The position numbers and the translations under genes are program-made. Shown in pieces: positions 45,024 through 56,372 of a stretch of DNA of 64,000 nt. Each line of letters begins with the position of its first letter. The stretch's first letter is position 1. The notes under the pieces were generated by a model. That model was not told the origin of the DNA. It saw only the letters and a list, made by a program, of their open reading frames with translations, and made no database searches. The stretch is from Hydrangea macrophylla. Taxonomy: Eukaryota > Streptophyta > Magnoliopsida > Cornales > Hydrangeaceae. The stretch covers positions 25,038,001 through 25,102,000 of the forward strand of contig CM066993.1 in NCBI GenBank assembly GCA_033977485.1. Reading direction: 5' to 3'.

Positions 45024-46601
45024 CTAGGTACAAAACAGAAAAGGATATTTCTCTCGCATCTCTGACTCCATTTCCCACGAAGCTTTTCTTTCGTCATGAT
45101 GATTCCACTGAACCTTCACCAATGGAATCTCCTTATTTCTCAGCTTCTTGGTCTCTCGACCCAAAATCTTGATGGGTCTCTCTGCGTAAGACACGCTGTC
45201 ATTCACCTCAATGTCCTTAAAGTCGATTACATGTGGCGTCACACCCTGATGATACTCCTTCAACATCCTGATGTGAAAAACATTGTGAATACCTGACAAC
45301 CTTGGTGGCAACGCGAGTCTATAAGAAACTCTTCCTACGCGTTCCAAGATCTCGAATGGTCCGATATAGTGTGGCGACAACTTTCCCCTTTTCTGTCCAA
45401 ACCTTACTACTCCTCGGACTGGTGATACTTTGAGTAAAACATGTTCTCCTACCTTGAACTCTTTATCCGTGCGATGTTTGTCTGCATAGCTCTTATATCG
45501 ATCTTGTGCTACTTTCATCTTCTCTCTGACAATAATTATTTTCTTATTAGTCTCTTGAACCATCTCCGGTCCTAGAAGCTTTCCATCTCCAACTTCAGCC
45601 CAACATAATGGCGAACGACATGGCCTTCCATACATTGCCTCGAATGGTGCCATGCCTATGCTTGAGTGATAACTATTGTTGTAGGCAAACTCAATCAATG
45701 GAAGATGTGTCTCCCATGAACTCTCAAAGTCAATCACGCAAGCTCTGAGCATGTCTTCCATTACTTGATTGGTCCTCTCAGTTTGCCCGTCGGTTTGAGG
45801 ATGAAATGCTGAACTCACTTTCAGTGAAGTTCCTAAAGCTGTTTGGAAACTTTCCCAGAATTCTGCAGTAAATCGAGAATCGCGATCAGACACTATGCTG
45901 ACGGGTACTCCAAGCAATCGTACGACATGTTGTATGTATAACTGACTCAACTTCTCCACAGAATATGTCATACTGTATGCTATGAAGTGAGCTGACTTGG
46001 TGAGTCAGTCTATAATCTCCCAAATAGAGTCATGGCTCTGCTGAGATAGGGGTAGACCTACCACAAAATCCATGGTAATGTGTTCCTACTTCCACTGCGG
46101 AATCGGTAATGGCTGTAATAATCCTGATGGCTTCTGATGTTCTGCTTTGACTTGTTGACAAGTAAGACACTTAGAAACATACTCTGCCACTTCTCGTTTC
46201 ATGCCTTCCCACCAGAAATTCCGCTTCAAGTCTCTATACATCTTTGTACCTCCAGGATGAACGGTCAAACGGGACTTATGTGCTTCATCCAGAATGTCCT
46301 TCCTCAGAGTCTCCACATCAGAAACACACAGTCGATTCCTACATCGAAATCCTCCATCTGAGCCTACGCTCCATTCCTCGGGTTCCATTGCCGAAACTTT
46401 AGTAAACCACTTCTTCCACTCTTCGTCTTTCTGCTGGGCTTCCAAAATACGACTAAGAAGCGTCGGTTGTGCTACTAAACATCCAAAATGGTGTCCTCCT
46501 TCTGTCTCTGTGGGTTGGAGATCAAATTCTGCTATAGTTTCTAATGCTTTCCATTCTCGAATCATGAGATTAGCAACTATCTCGCGAGGTTTGCGACTCA
46601 A
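45024..46601 (-). pseudogene. pol: Tekay2 integrase with chromodomain, two in-frame stops
   Basis: Open pieces 46086-46601 and 45024-45971 share one frame. The first carries the HHCC zinc region (H in VHPGGTKMY, C in KCLTCQQVK). The second has catalytic Asp29 and Glu65 (D35E) with FHPQTDGQTERTNQ, the GPFEILERVG module and a chromodomain in the last 55 residues. A TAG at 46086-46088 replaces the second Trp of a conserved WKWEH motif (Tekay1 keeps TGG). A TGA at 46005-46007 replaces the residue between VD and LTK. No frameshift is seen, so damage is limited to point mutations. Confidence 0.92.
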
Positions 46602-46637
46602 AGCATCTGCAACAACGTTTGCTTTTCCAGGATGGTA

Positions 46638-47714
46638 CTATAGAGTGAAATCATAATCCTTGAGTAACTCCATCCATCGTCTCTGCCTCATATTTAGCTC
46701 CTTCTGAGAGAATAAGCACTTCAAGCTCTTGTAGTCTGAAAACAAATCAAACTGCTCCCCATAGAGGTAATGTCTCCATGTTTTCAGTGCAAACACAATT
46801 GCGGCTAACTCTAGATCATGCGTTGGATAACTCATCTCGTGTGGCTTCAACTGTCTCGATCCATACGCTATCACCTTCCCATTTTGCATAAGTACACACC
46901 CTAATCCTTGGTGTGAAGCGTCACTATAGATGGTATATCTTTTACCGCTCTTGGGTATTGCTAACACGGGTGCCAAAGTTAACCTCCCCTTTAGCTCTTG
47001 AAATGCACGTTCATGTCGATCCTTCCAATCAAACTTTGACTCCTTCTTTGTAAGACTAGTTAATGGGGCTGCGATTCTAGAGAATCCTTCTACAAATCTC
47101 CGATAGTAGCCAGCCAAACCCAGAAAACTTCTAATCTCTGAAACATTACTCGGTCTTTTCCAATCTAGTACTGCGTCTATCTTTGAAGAATCCACTGATA
47201 TCCCAATCTGAGAGACGACATGTCCTAAGAATTTGACTTCATTAAGCCAAAACTCGCATTTGCTGAACTTTGCATATAGTTGGTTGTCCTTGAGTGTCTG
47301 TAAGGCAATCTGCAAATGTTTTTCGTGTTCCTCCTTGGTCTTGGAATATATCAGTATATCATCTATAAAGACGATAGTAAACTGATCTAGGTAAGGCCTA
47401 AATACCCTATTCATCAAGTCCATAAACACTGCTGGGGCATTGGTTAGCCTGAATGGCATCACAAGAAACTCGTAATGTCCATATCTAGTACTGAATGCTG
47501 TCTTTGACACGTCTTCTGGTCGAATTAACAGCTGGTGGTATCCTGATCTCAAATCGATCTTTGAAAATGTCGTGGCTCCTTGTAATTGATCGAACAAGTC
47601 ATCAATACGTGGCAGCGGGTACTTATTCTTGATGGTTACCTTATTCAACTCCCTGTAGTCTATGCAGAGTCGAAGCGATCCATCTTTCTTCTGTACAAAC
47701 AGTACCGGTGCACC
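46638..47714 (-). pseudogene. pol: Tekay2 reverse transcriptase and RNase H
   Basis: A 336-codon open stretch (46638-47648), extending upstream to a stop at 47715. RT shows Asp32 ([10 protein letters not shown]) and the catalytic FIDD box at 94-97. RNase H shows Asp243 (YSDASHQG), Glu280 and Asp305. It ends in a TAG at 46638 immediately before YHPGKANVVADALSR, which should read on into integrase. The same frame continues in protease and integrase. Confidence 0.93.
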
Positions 47715-48430
47715 CTACGGTGATGTGCCCGGACGCACGAATTCTAAATCTTCCAACTCCTGTACTTGCTTCTTCAATTCTTGCATTTCCGTCGGCGCCA
47801 TCTTGTATGGGGTCTTGGAGTCAGGCATGGTTCCAGGTGTCAGTTCTATGCAGAAGTCTATCTCTCGCTTTGGCGGCAATCCTGAGAGATCTTTAAATAC
47901 GTCCTCGAATTCTCGCACTATTGGAATCTCTGCGATCGTGGTCTCTGAGATTGTGCCCTTGATGCCAGCCAAGCGACTAGTGAGAAAACCATCACTCAAC
48001 GGGTTACACTGAAAGAAAAAGGGTTGACTTCCAGGTATCGTAAAGGTAATCGACTTGCTAGTACAATCGAAGATAGCATGGTACTTGGTGAGCCAGTCAA
48101 TTCCTAAGATGACGTCAAACTCCTTCATTGACATGATCACCAAATCCGCGAATAGGTCTCTATCTTCTATGTTAATTGGACAGTTCTGCATACCCTATTC
48201 AACTTAACAGATGTACCCATCGGAGATACAGCATTCAATGCTACAGTAAGGTTTTGAGGTACTAAACCCAAATCTTGTACGACTCTACTAGCAATAAACG
48301 AATTTGACGCTCCAGTATCAAATAACGTTTTAACACTGTTGCTGAAAAGAGTGAGCGTACCTTCTAGATTCTGATGCGCTTCTGCGTCAAAACCTGCTGC
48401 TTCCAGAATAATGGCATTCAGATGAGTCTT
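47715..48430 (-). pseudogene. pol: Tekay2 aspartic protease with one frameshift
   Basis: The active site DTGA is at 48308-48319, in the same frame as the gag knuckles. Near 48186 one base is missing, so the second half (VILGIDWLTKYH and the linker PPKREIDF) reads in the pol frame from 48191. The linker ends in a TAG at 47715 where Tekay1 has a Leu codon. Confidence 0.9.
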
Positions 48431-48481
48431 AGCAGCTTGCCCTTGAGCGTTGGGTCCATTGTATCCTCGGTGCGGTGCTTT

Positions 48482-48838
48482 GCACTCTCGGCTCCAGTGG
48501 CCTTTCTCTCCATAGTTAAAGCATATGACTTCACCACGATCATGGTTCTTGGAGGTTCTGCAATCTTTGGCATGGTGGCCAGGTATGCCACAGTTGAAGC
48601 AACTCCCTGGACCTTTTCCTTGGGCGATATAACCTCCTTGATGTCCAACAGGGACTGGTGCTTGTGGTGCTACAGTGTTAGCTTGCTATGGTTGCCTCTG
48701 TGCCTGCTGCGGCTTCCTTTCTCCATTCCAAGCGCGCTTGTTATTCTGATAACGCATGGGTGGCCTTGATCCTTGGATATTTCGTGATGGAAACCTACTG
48801 GTAAACCTCTTCTGCCTCTGTTTCTGTATATTCTCCAT
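48482..48838 (-). pseudogene. gag: Tekay2 gag C-terminus with two zinc knuckles
   Basis: The first knuckle is CX2CX4HX4C at 48560-48601 (CFNCGIPGHHAKDC). The second, at 48482-48523, is CFNYGEKGHWSREC, with Tyr in place of the second Cys. Upstream basic sequence (KRFTSRFPSRN) runs to the deletion junction at about 48838. A TAG at 48686-48688 interrupts the frame. The capsid domain is lost in the deletion. Confidence 0.88.
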
Positions 48839-49769
48839 CTGTTTTCCCAGGTTTATAACACTGCGTTGTACATGCATTTCACCCATGAAGGAGTGCATTC
48901 TAGACTAAGCTAAAGAAGAGTTATTTGTAGATATATGAGTTACCTTTTTCCACAAAAAAACCTAGCTTAATTCAGAGTTTTGAACTGCACAAAACATTCA
49001 CTTTACTAAACTATGTTCTGCTGAGAGTTTCAATTTCTCAGATTTATGGATTTGTCTTGCATGTCATGAAAACATCAACACAACAACATCAAACTTCTAC
49101 TAAACATTAGTACAAATTATATGTGTTCTAAATTGAGTTAGATTACTCACAATTACTCACAATTTACTCACCAAAGCTTGAAATTTAAGCTTGATATTGG
49201 TTGATGCTTAGTGAAGCTTGAATCTTCAAACTTCAAGGATGAACTTCTTCTTCTTCTATTCTTCCATGGAGCTATAACTCTAGCTCTCTCTCCCTCTAAA
49301 TTATATGCAGATTGTAGAGACAAAAATGTCTCAATTGTGTGTATGTGCATGATATATAGGAGATTGGCATGGCTAGGTGTCATTTGCATGAGTTCATGCA
49401 AAGACACATGTCCAATATGTGGACAAATGTCATGGGAGGAGATGACAAGTGTAAGGAGTGGCACATGGGGCTGCCATGTGGGGCCCACCTCGGGTTGTGT
49501 GCAACTTTCTCGGTTTACGTGCATAAGTTCCTCGGTATACATGTCGGTCTCGATTTACGTGCAACTGGTGTTATTTCTCCGGGTCTGGGTACGGGACTAA
49601 GTTAAATCTTATTCTGGTCGAGTCGGTATGGATACTACAGTCTATATGGTAATACTACAACACGTCCGTACCGTCACGTAACTAAAATAATAATATAATA
49701 ATATTGTGGGTCCAATACAAAAATTAGAAAAAACTGATATTATAATGACAGAAAATTACAGGTGTTACA
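48839..49769 (-). mobile_element. Tekay2 5' LTR remnant (931 bp)
   Basis: Matches 35862-36472 plus 44655-44976. The left edge is the deletion junction with gag. Frames at 49168-49605 are LTR sequence read on both strands. Confidence 0.9.
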
Positions 49770-49935
49770 AATCGGTTGGAATAAATATAATGTCAATCGA
49801 TTGCTAACAATGGCAAATCGATTGGGTCTGAAACGATGTCAATCGATTGCTAACTTTGGCAATCGATTGGAATTCTATTCAATCGATTGGGTCCAGACTG
49901 ATGGCAATCGATTGGTAATTATGCCAATCGATTAG
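49770..49935. repeat. CAATCGATTGG array (Tekay1 5' LTR, downstream)
   Basis: Continues the array begun at 33501. About eight motifs in pairs with the same spacing of about 20/25 bp. Confidence 0.88.
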
Positions 49936-50371
49936 CACTTCATCTTCACCCGTAAAATACAAAAATAGCATATATAAACGTACACCTCATGCATATAACA
50001 TGTCTAAGCATCATTATAACTTATGTATACATCCAATAAAGGGACCAAGTGAGTTAGAAACTCACCTTGGGTGTGTTTTGCTGTGTGAGGTTGAAAAACC
50101 AAAGCTCTCTCTTTCCTTTTTCTCTTTCTTCTCCTCTCTGCCCAACTGTCTGCCTCTCCTTCTCTTTCTTTTTCCTTGTTCTTCTCTGCCAAAGGGCAGT
50201 GTGTGTGTGTAGATATAGATACATATATATATATATATGCGAGAAGAGTATTTAAATCAACACTCTCCAACCAAATTGACCCAAGGCCTAAAAAGGATAC
50301 ATATATATAGAGTTGAGAGAGTGCCACACGTTCAAAGCTAAAGAAAAGAAGAAAACTTGTCTCAGCTTATG

Positions 50372-50541
50372 TCAATCGATTGGGACACTAGTCAATCGAT
50401 TGGAAACAGATATTAAAAGGTAATTGATTGGTATGTTGACACGAAATCAATTTTAGTCAGTAAAATGGCAATCGATTGGGAACATGTCAATCGATTGGTA
50501 TCAGAAGTGTCAATCGATTGGGATAAATGGAAATCGATTGG
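50372..50541. repeat. CAATCGATTGG array (Tekay1 5' LTR, upstream)
   Basis: Partner of 20310-20500, with one fewer intact motif because of decay and a short deletion. Confidence 0.88.
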
Positions 50542-50625
50542 TAACCAAATTTCACCAAAAGGAAAGAAAAGTTTATAGGATGAAGTTTTATATAATAATA
50601 CTCTCCAGAAATTCAAGGTATTACA

Positions 50626-53600
50626 CCCTTCATATGGAGGCAACCCACGGATACAAATTCTGAGATATACCCTATATCAGGAGGCAACCCACGGATACAA
50701 AGTCTGAGAGAAAACCCTTCATCTGGACGCAACCCACGGATTCAAATTCTGAAATACACACAATTTTGAGAGAAACCCTATATCTGGAGGCACTTCTTAT
50801 ATCTAGCGATAATTCTGATAGTAGATGCTGATAGATACCCTTTATCTAGAGCCAATCTTGTTGCATGATTCTGAGATACACGATTCTGATGGATACCCTA
50901 TATCTGCTGGGGGCAACACGAATTCTAAAAGTTCTCTGCTGGGGACATTCTATGATTTACGAGTATGCAGAAGTTTACCTTTCTTCTTGAGGTGATTCTG
51001 ACGATATCTAAAAGTTCTCTGCTTGGGGAGATATTTGAGATTTCTGAGAGGTGAGCACATATTCTAGAGGCCCTGCTGATTCAATCTAAGACTCATATCG
51101 GTGCTCCAACTAGCTCACTCATTCTTGCAACATGTCGGGCTTATTCTGACCCTTTCTTGAATATCTTGCTTATGAAGATCTTGTATTCTGACCCATCTTT
51201 TGTAAACCCAATAAATCTGTTCTGGATGTAATTCTCGAGTGATAGTAGACCCGTATGTCTATTTCCTGAGTTGATAACACAATTAATCCCAAAATAATGG
51301 GAGTTTGCTGCAAATCATCAATTCTTGGCTATTTCAAGCTACGGTGTCCTCGATGCTTTGTGTTTGGGGATTTTTCTTCAATTCTCAACAATTTTCAACC
51401 AAGATTCAAAATCTCCAAAGGGTCCTTTAGACCAATTTCAACAAGTTTCAAGCACTTTTAAGGCTTATACATCAAGATTGGACCAATCCAGGGTTAAAAT
51501 AAAGTTCTTGACATCATAATTCTGATCCATGATTGATAGGTATTCAAAAGACCTAATGATTTTGACGAGCTTCACAAATCTTCAATCAATTATAGCAGCT
51601 ATTCATGGAAGGCACTCTGATCTGTTTCAACAATAGCTTAACTCAAAATCAAAGGCCAGTCTTCTAATTAACACTTTTCCATTAACCACTCAATACATTA
51701 TCTTGACTAGGATTAATTGATGTAACAATAATGTTCAGAACTTCTGCTTGTATCCACCTTTGGATGCTTTTAAAGTTTCACAATTTTAGATGACTTTGGA
51801 CCCACAAACTCGAGATCAAGATAGACTTGACGATGACAGATTAGGCCACGACAGAGATTGATAGACATTGACACCAGAAGTTGACATTCATGACACTGAA
51901 ATAGATGTTTGGAGGAAAAACCCAATTTTCCTTAATCTTAATGCGCGTTTGTCATGTTTGGCGTCTCTCTTTGCTTTAATGTGCACTTTTCATCTTATTG
52001 TGGTAATACTCAGCTGATAAAGTAATGTCTTGAAAATACTCCATATGGATCTCAATCAATCCTTTGCTTTTTCTAAAATGTGCTTTGAATTAGTCCCTTA
52101 GCTTATAGAATAAGAGACAATTCATTTCAAATATTTTCAAAGATATACTTGATGGCTCAGGATTCACTTATAATGTGAAAGGGGGTACAGGAAAATGATA
52201 TTTGCCCCTAGTTGACGGGGATAAATGGAAGTTTGTGCAAACACAGTTTGCCCCTAGTGTGGCAATGGTATCTTAAGGCTCTTGGGCAAACTTGAAAGTT
52301 TGCCCCTAGTGTGGCAATGATATCTTAAGGCTCTTGGGCAAACTTGAAAGTTTGCCCCTAGTTTGCAAGGTTCAGGGACCGAAAGCCAGGGAAGCTTGCC
52401 TACTTATCCAAGTGGGAATCCGGTCCAAAGTGGCTCGGCCAAGGTTTGAAGGAAGGCATTTTGAGATTTGGCTGAGTGTTTCAGGAGCACTGATCGAATC
52501 GAGTAGGTTTCTATGTATCCCCAAGTGGGAATCAGGTCAAGAGTAGTTCCTCGAAGGTTGGAGGTTTTGAAAGAGCAAGGTTTCAAAAATTGAGGGGCTT
52601 TTCAGGCCATATCATTAGACAGATTTTCTGAAGCAAGTCACTTGTGGTAGTGTTGAAAAAAATTAAACTACCTCTCCTTTTTCTTTTCTTTTCTTTCCTT
52701 TTTTTTTTTTTTGTTTTTGACTGTTGATTCATTTCACCTTTTCACTAGCCAACCAATTTCACATTCCTCATCATACATCATACATGTTTTCGGGACAAGA
52801 TTAGCCCTTCAAATCTTTTGGGCTTACTTAAATCAAAGCTTTAGGATAATTCATATTCCCAACTTCTCGATCTTCTTCACTCTTCTTCCTCTTCTTTCGT
52901 TTATTTTGTTTTCTCTCTAAAGTTTTGGCTGGCTAGGATCAAGTTCTTGAAAACAACACGCAAAATATTTTTTTCTTTTCATGCTCTAACTTTTACCTAG
53001 GCGCCCTTCCGGGTTTTCATCCTAGCGAGCTCCTTTTATTTCTTTCTTTTATTTCTTTCTTTTTTTTCTTTTTGAGAGAAGTAGTTCATTCGGAATGTTT
53101 GGCTACCATCAAGGACAAAGTGCACATGGATTGCAGGTTAGACAGGTTTGAATGGCTCATTTTTCTGGGCTCAAGATTTTAAAATGGGAGGATTAGGAAA
53201 TTAAGTCAGTCCCGAGTCACTATCAAGTATATATTTTCAAGATTTAAGCAAAAGTATCTCAAGATTCTTAAAGTAAGACTAATAAATTCTTAGCATTCTT
53301 CTTAGGCATTAGTGTAAAATTAACTTTGACCCTTTTAGGATTCTTTTCAATGCACAAAATTATCAGTAGTGTATTTTTCACAATAATCAGATAAATGACA
53401 TTTTCAGCTTAGAGATTCATTCATTCATGATAAGGGGCATTGGATCAAGCAAATCAAGACTTTATTTCATTACTTTTAAAAGAGAAGGATTACAATACTT
53501 GACATAGGCTTAAACACAACTTGACGATAAACAGACTCGACAACAAGACATAAATTCTAAAACATAACATAGACTAGACTCGATTCAACTGGATCTCAAG

Positions 53601-53933
53601 TGGAGTGTCACTATGGTGGCTTATTTTTCTTGAGCATCCTTTTAGCTTCAACAAGCGCTGCGTTCAAACATCATCATTTAATCATTTACTTCAACCTCTC
53701 TATAATGCCCTTTCTAATGTCTCTCAATTACCTTTTGGATCTCCATAAAATACTCAACTAGTTACTAGATGGAGGCGTGAATCCATGGAAAAGATGCCAT
53801 AATCCGCTCGTGCCATGTAGTGGTGAAATCAATAATCGATGAAGTTCGCAGAATTGAATCTCTCATAACCCCGATGGCGTCCTCAGAAGTGTCCTATCTA
53901 CAGCCATACTGCCTGGCTACTCTGTATGGGATG
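50626..53933 (-). mobile_element. Outer Tat element, 3'UTR and interior remainder
   Basis: No gene seen. 50626-50900 continues the repeat type of 2400-2629. 51050-53640 is an imperfect reverse complement of 61930-64000. A 52-53 bp unit containing 'gtttgcccctagtgtggcaa' is duplicated at 52246 and 52298. A pyrimidine tract at 52670-52710 matches 12562-12618. 53640-53933 has no recognisable content and should hold the start of gag by position. Confidence 0.6.
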
Positions 53934-54147
53934 TAAACCCTCACGAGACAGTACTCGTTAACTTAGGGGAACCTAGAAGTTTGAAGGCATGTTGCATATA
54001 CTAAATGCAATTGCGATTCCTGCGAAAGTAAGTTAGGGATTATCTTATTTTGTGTTAAGGTTAATTTGTTTCCTTTTAGTCATTATAGTATTAGTTTTTC
54101 TTGCTTTAGTATCGCTTTATCGCTAGGGACTAGCAAGTTGGGGGTTG
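53934..54147 (+). mobile_element. Athila 3' interior end with polypurine tract
   Basis: Matches 29600-29794: 'ccctcacgagacagtactcg', the 'gcaattgcgattcctgcgaa' block and 'gctagggactagcaagttgg' before the LTR. The rest of the element to the left is missing. Confidence 0.8.
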
Positions 54148-54400
54148 TGATAAGCGGGGATATTTGTAAAATATATCCACGCTAAAAGAAGAAAATGCAC
54201 TGATTTAGTTTGCAACTCCCTATTTTATCTACAGTTTGTGTTATAATGCCAGTTAACTTACAACGTAACGAATCTGTGATAAGTTGTGTTATTTTAGCTA
54301 TTATTGGTGCAGATTGAAGTTGTGCTGTATGTAGGAATAAATGACAGATAAAGGATAAGGCTGAATTACAAGTAAAACAAGTAAAAGATGAAATTTTGAG

Positions 54401-54513
54401 TTCGAACGATCGAGGATGACTCAAGCGATCGAACATTAGATCGATCGAAGATAGTTAAAGCGCTCGAGTATTCCAGAAGTTCAATCGATCGAGAAATGTT
54501 CAATCGATCGAAC
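54401..54513. repeat. TCGATCGA array upstream of TATA
   Basis: Six degenerate motifs, including AAGCGATCGAA and AAGCGCTCGA variants, about 60 bp before the TATA box. Confidence 0.82.
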
Positions 54514-54998
54514 ATGGCTTTTTATGCACACGCAGCGGGGACATCTTTTGTAACCCTAGGATAGGTTTTTCTATATATACCAGTTATATTCACATCCAAA
54601 AGGATGCCCAACATTGTTTTCATAAGTTTAGAGAGAGAGAAAATAGTTTATTTTGGTTTTGTAGATTAATCTTGATATTACACTGGTTTTGTGGAGATTT
54701 TGGATTTTCAATACAAGTTTATATTCATTCAGGTTCCGTGTTATTGTTTGTTTATATTCTATTAGTTGTTATCTACATTATCAATAGTAGTACCTATAGT
54801 TTTGCATGTTTGTTCATCGTATTCTATAGTTTTCTTAGTTTTTATGTTAAAATCACAAACAAACAAGACTTTAATGAATATTTACTATAAAAATTATTCT
54901 GTGACACTCCAGACCATGTCTGAGTAGTCCTAGGGTTGGGAGATTATGATGAAACAGTGATCTCCAGCCTTTGCCATACATAAGTAGAAAACTTGCGT

Positions 54999-55119
54999 TA
55001 GATCGATCAAAGTTAGTTCGATCGATCGACTCAGAGGTATAGTCAAGCGATCGAAGTAATATCGATCGATTGAGGGATGACGATTCTCGATTGATCGAGA
55101 TTGCGTCAATAGATTGAGA
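54999..55119. repeat. Six-motif TCGATCGA array downstream of TATA
   Basis: Positionally equivalent to 25233-25352, with the AAGCG variant third and the GATTGAGGGATG variant fourth. Several other motifs have decayed. Confidence 0.85.
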
Positions 55120-55768
55120 CCTCAGATTCTTGAGAATGTCCTTTGCAATATCCCTAGACTTTTTGCTTTTGAAATTTGTTATCAAACTGTCCCAATATTC
55201 TCAGTTTGTCATAGCACTTTCTTGAAATTTAAGCCTTAAGGCATTTTTTTTCATAAACTTTTGCAAACCACATTGAATGCTCACACCATTTATTGTGCGA
55301 GACTTAACTATTGTTTTAAACCTCCTTCACGTATTCTAAATTAACTATGATTGAATAGTCCCGGTCATGAAAGGACTGTTGAATCTATATCTATAGAGGA
55401 ATATGGGATACTGTAAATGGATATACTCCACAGGGCTTTAGCGATTGTGCATGGTAGATGGTTAGGTCACTGTGGATTCGTGTAATCCCAACATTCCCCT
55501 TTCATAAAGATAAATTGTTTTAAATATTGTTTTAGTTAATTAGTTAATTATTAGCCTAATTTAGCTGCTTTAATTTTAGTAGTTGATTAATTATGGAACT
55601 CAGTGTTCTACACCTCTCCTTAAACATTGAATTTTTTTTATTTTTTTTTGAGTTTAATCTAAGTATTTAGTTTATCACCTTCCCTGTGGGATCGACCTGG
55701 TCTTAACCAGAGTACTACTTGCACGTCTACCTACGCTTGGGTATAGCACACAAAATATTTCCGTGTCA

Positions 55769-56372
55769 ATAAGATTGATGTGAGTTTAAGAATCGGTCGA
55801 GTTTATGATCAGATCATGTCTAGGATTAAGTCAAGCCCTGTCTAGAATTAGACTTGTCTAGAACCCTCTTCATTAAAAACATGAATTAATAAGAGAAATT
55901 GTGTCAAAAGTTTTCGTATGTGGGAGAGAGTCGTCGCATCTCTTGCATTAGATTTTGCATGTCGGGAACCCTTGAGGACGATTCCTCCGGCATGTACACA
56001 TTCACATTTTCATACTACATCAGCATCCTAGGATAGGAGCATTTCATCTGTATTGTTATTTGTGTGTTCTCTATCCTCTCACGCACTTGAACTATGCCCT
56101 GGTCTGAATCTTGGAAAGGATACGTAGACAGCTCCAGCGGAGCATGACCAGTAGCAGCTTAGACTTAGCAGCGTCTACCAAGCATTCCATTGCATTATTG
56201 CATTCATGATTTTTTGATTTTCTCAGATTTTAAATTTCTTGATTTTTACAAATTTTTGTGGATTTTTGTTTTTCCTAAAACCTCTTAGTATGGTTATTGG
56301 GTGCCTTCTAGCTTTGGCACTCACTTGTAGTTCATGTCGTTCACAACAAGCTCTGCCAAAGAGGGGCAACCT
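55769..56372 (+). mobile_element. Tat element 3' interior end and polypurine tract
   Basis: Sequence around 55920-56015 matches the reverse complement of 1640-1800 in the outer Tat element. The AAAGAGGGGCAACC tract at 56359-56372 precedes the LTR. No gene. Confidence 0.65.

Larger units (their letters stand above)
33618..49769 (-). mobile_element. Tekay2: second Tekay-type chromovirus retrotransposon, truncated
   Basis: Starts TGTCACGCCC and ends GGTGTTACA, with a perfect 5-bp duplication AATCG (33613-33617, 49770-49774) in the Tekay1 LTR. The 3' LTR is 33618-36472 plus 44660-44976, about 3.17 kb without Athila2. The interior (44977-48838) encodes integrase, RNase H, RT, protease and the gag knuckles on the minus strand. 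A single deletion near 48838 removed most of gag, the primer site and the outer 2.2 kb of the 5' LTR. Lesions in pol are few, so it is younger than Tekay1. Confidence 0.92.
2635..50625 (-). mobile_element. Tekay1: Tekay-type Ty3/gypsy chromovirus retrotransposon, broken by nested insertions
   Basis: The element begins TGTCACGCCC and ends GTATTACA on the plus strand. It is flanked by a perfect 5-bp duplication, CCCTT (2630-2634 and 50626-50630). Domain order on the minus strand is gag, protease, RT, RNase H, integrase, chromodomain, as in chromoviruses. A tRNA-iMet primer site (32192-32205) adjoins the right (5') LTR and a polypurine tract adjoins the left (3') LTR. Removing nested insertions gives LTRs of about 2.25 kb. 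The LTRs differ by roughly 10% in the first 200 bp by eye, so it is old. Three later elements interrupt it. Confidence 0.92.
49770..50625 (-). mobile_element. Tekay1 5' LTR, proximal part
   Basis: Resumes after Tekay2 with the AATCG duplication and runs to GTATTACA at 50625. Contains the rest of the CAATCGATTGG downstream array (49770-49935), the upstream array (50372-50541) and the TATA-like box at 50301-50310. Its uninterrupted 'gggaccaagtgag' at about 50041 is the empty site for the Ogre-like insertion. Confidence 0.9.
508..53933 (-). mobile_element. Outermost Tat-lineage retrotransposon, split by the Tekay1 insertion
   Basis: Parts at 508-2634 and 50626-53933 form one degraded minus-strand element. 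The 3'UTR repeat type continues across the 2635-50625 insertion. The right part (51050-53640) is an imperfect reverse complement of 61930-64000. It shares modules with the Ogre-like element at 8388-15816, such as the 'gtttgcccctag' repeats and the 'acttttgcctaggcgccctt' phrase. No pol is visible. The gag end is lost at the junction with the Athila fragment near 53934. Confidence 0.6.
54148..55768 (+). mobile_element. Athila-type 3' LTR (1621 bp)
   Basis: Starts TGATAAGCGG and ends CGTGTCA. The first 50 bp match the reverse complement of 38050-38100, and the 3' part shares 'ccctgtgggatcgacctgg'. The TATA box is at 54571-54580. The TCGATCGA arrays lie upstream (54401-54513) and downstream (54999-55119). 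Confidence 0.88.
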
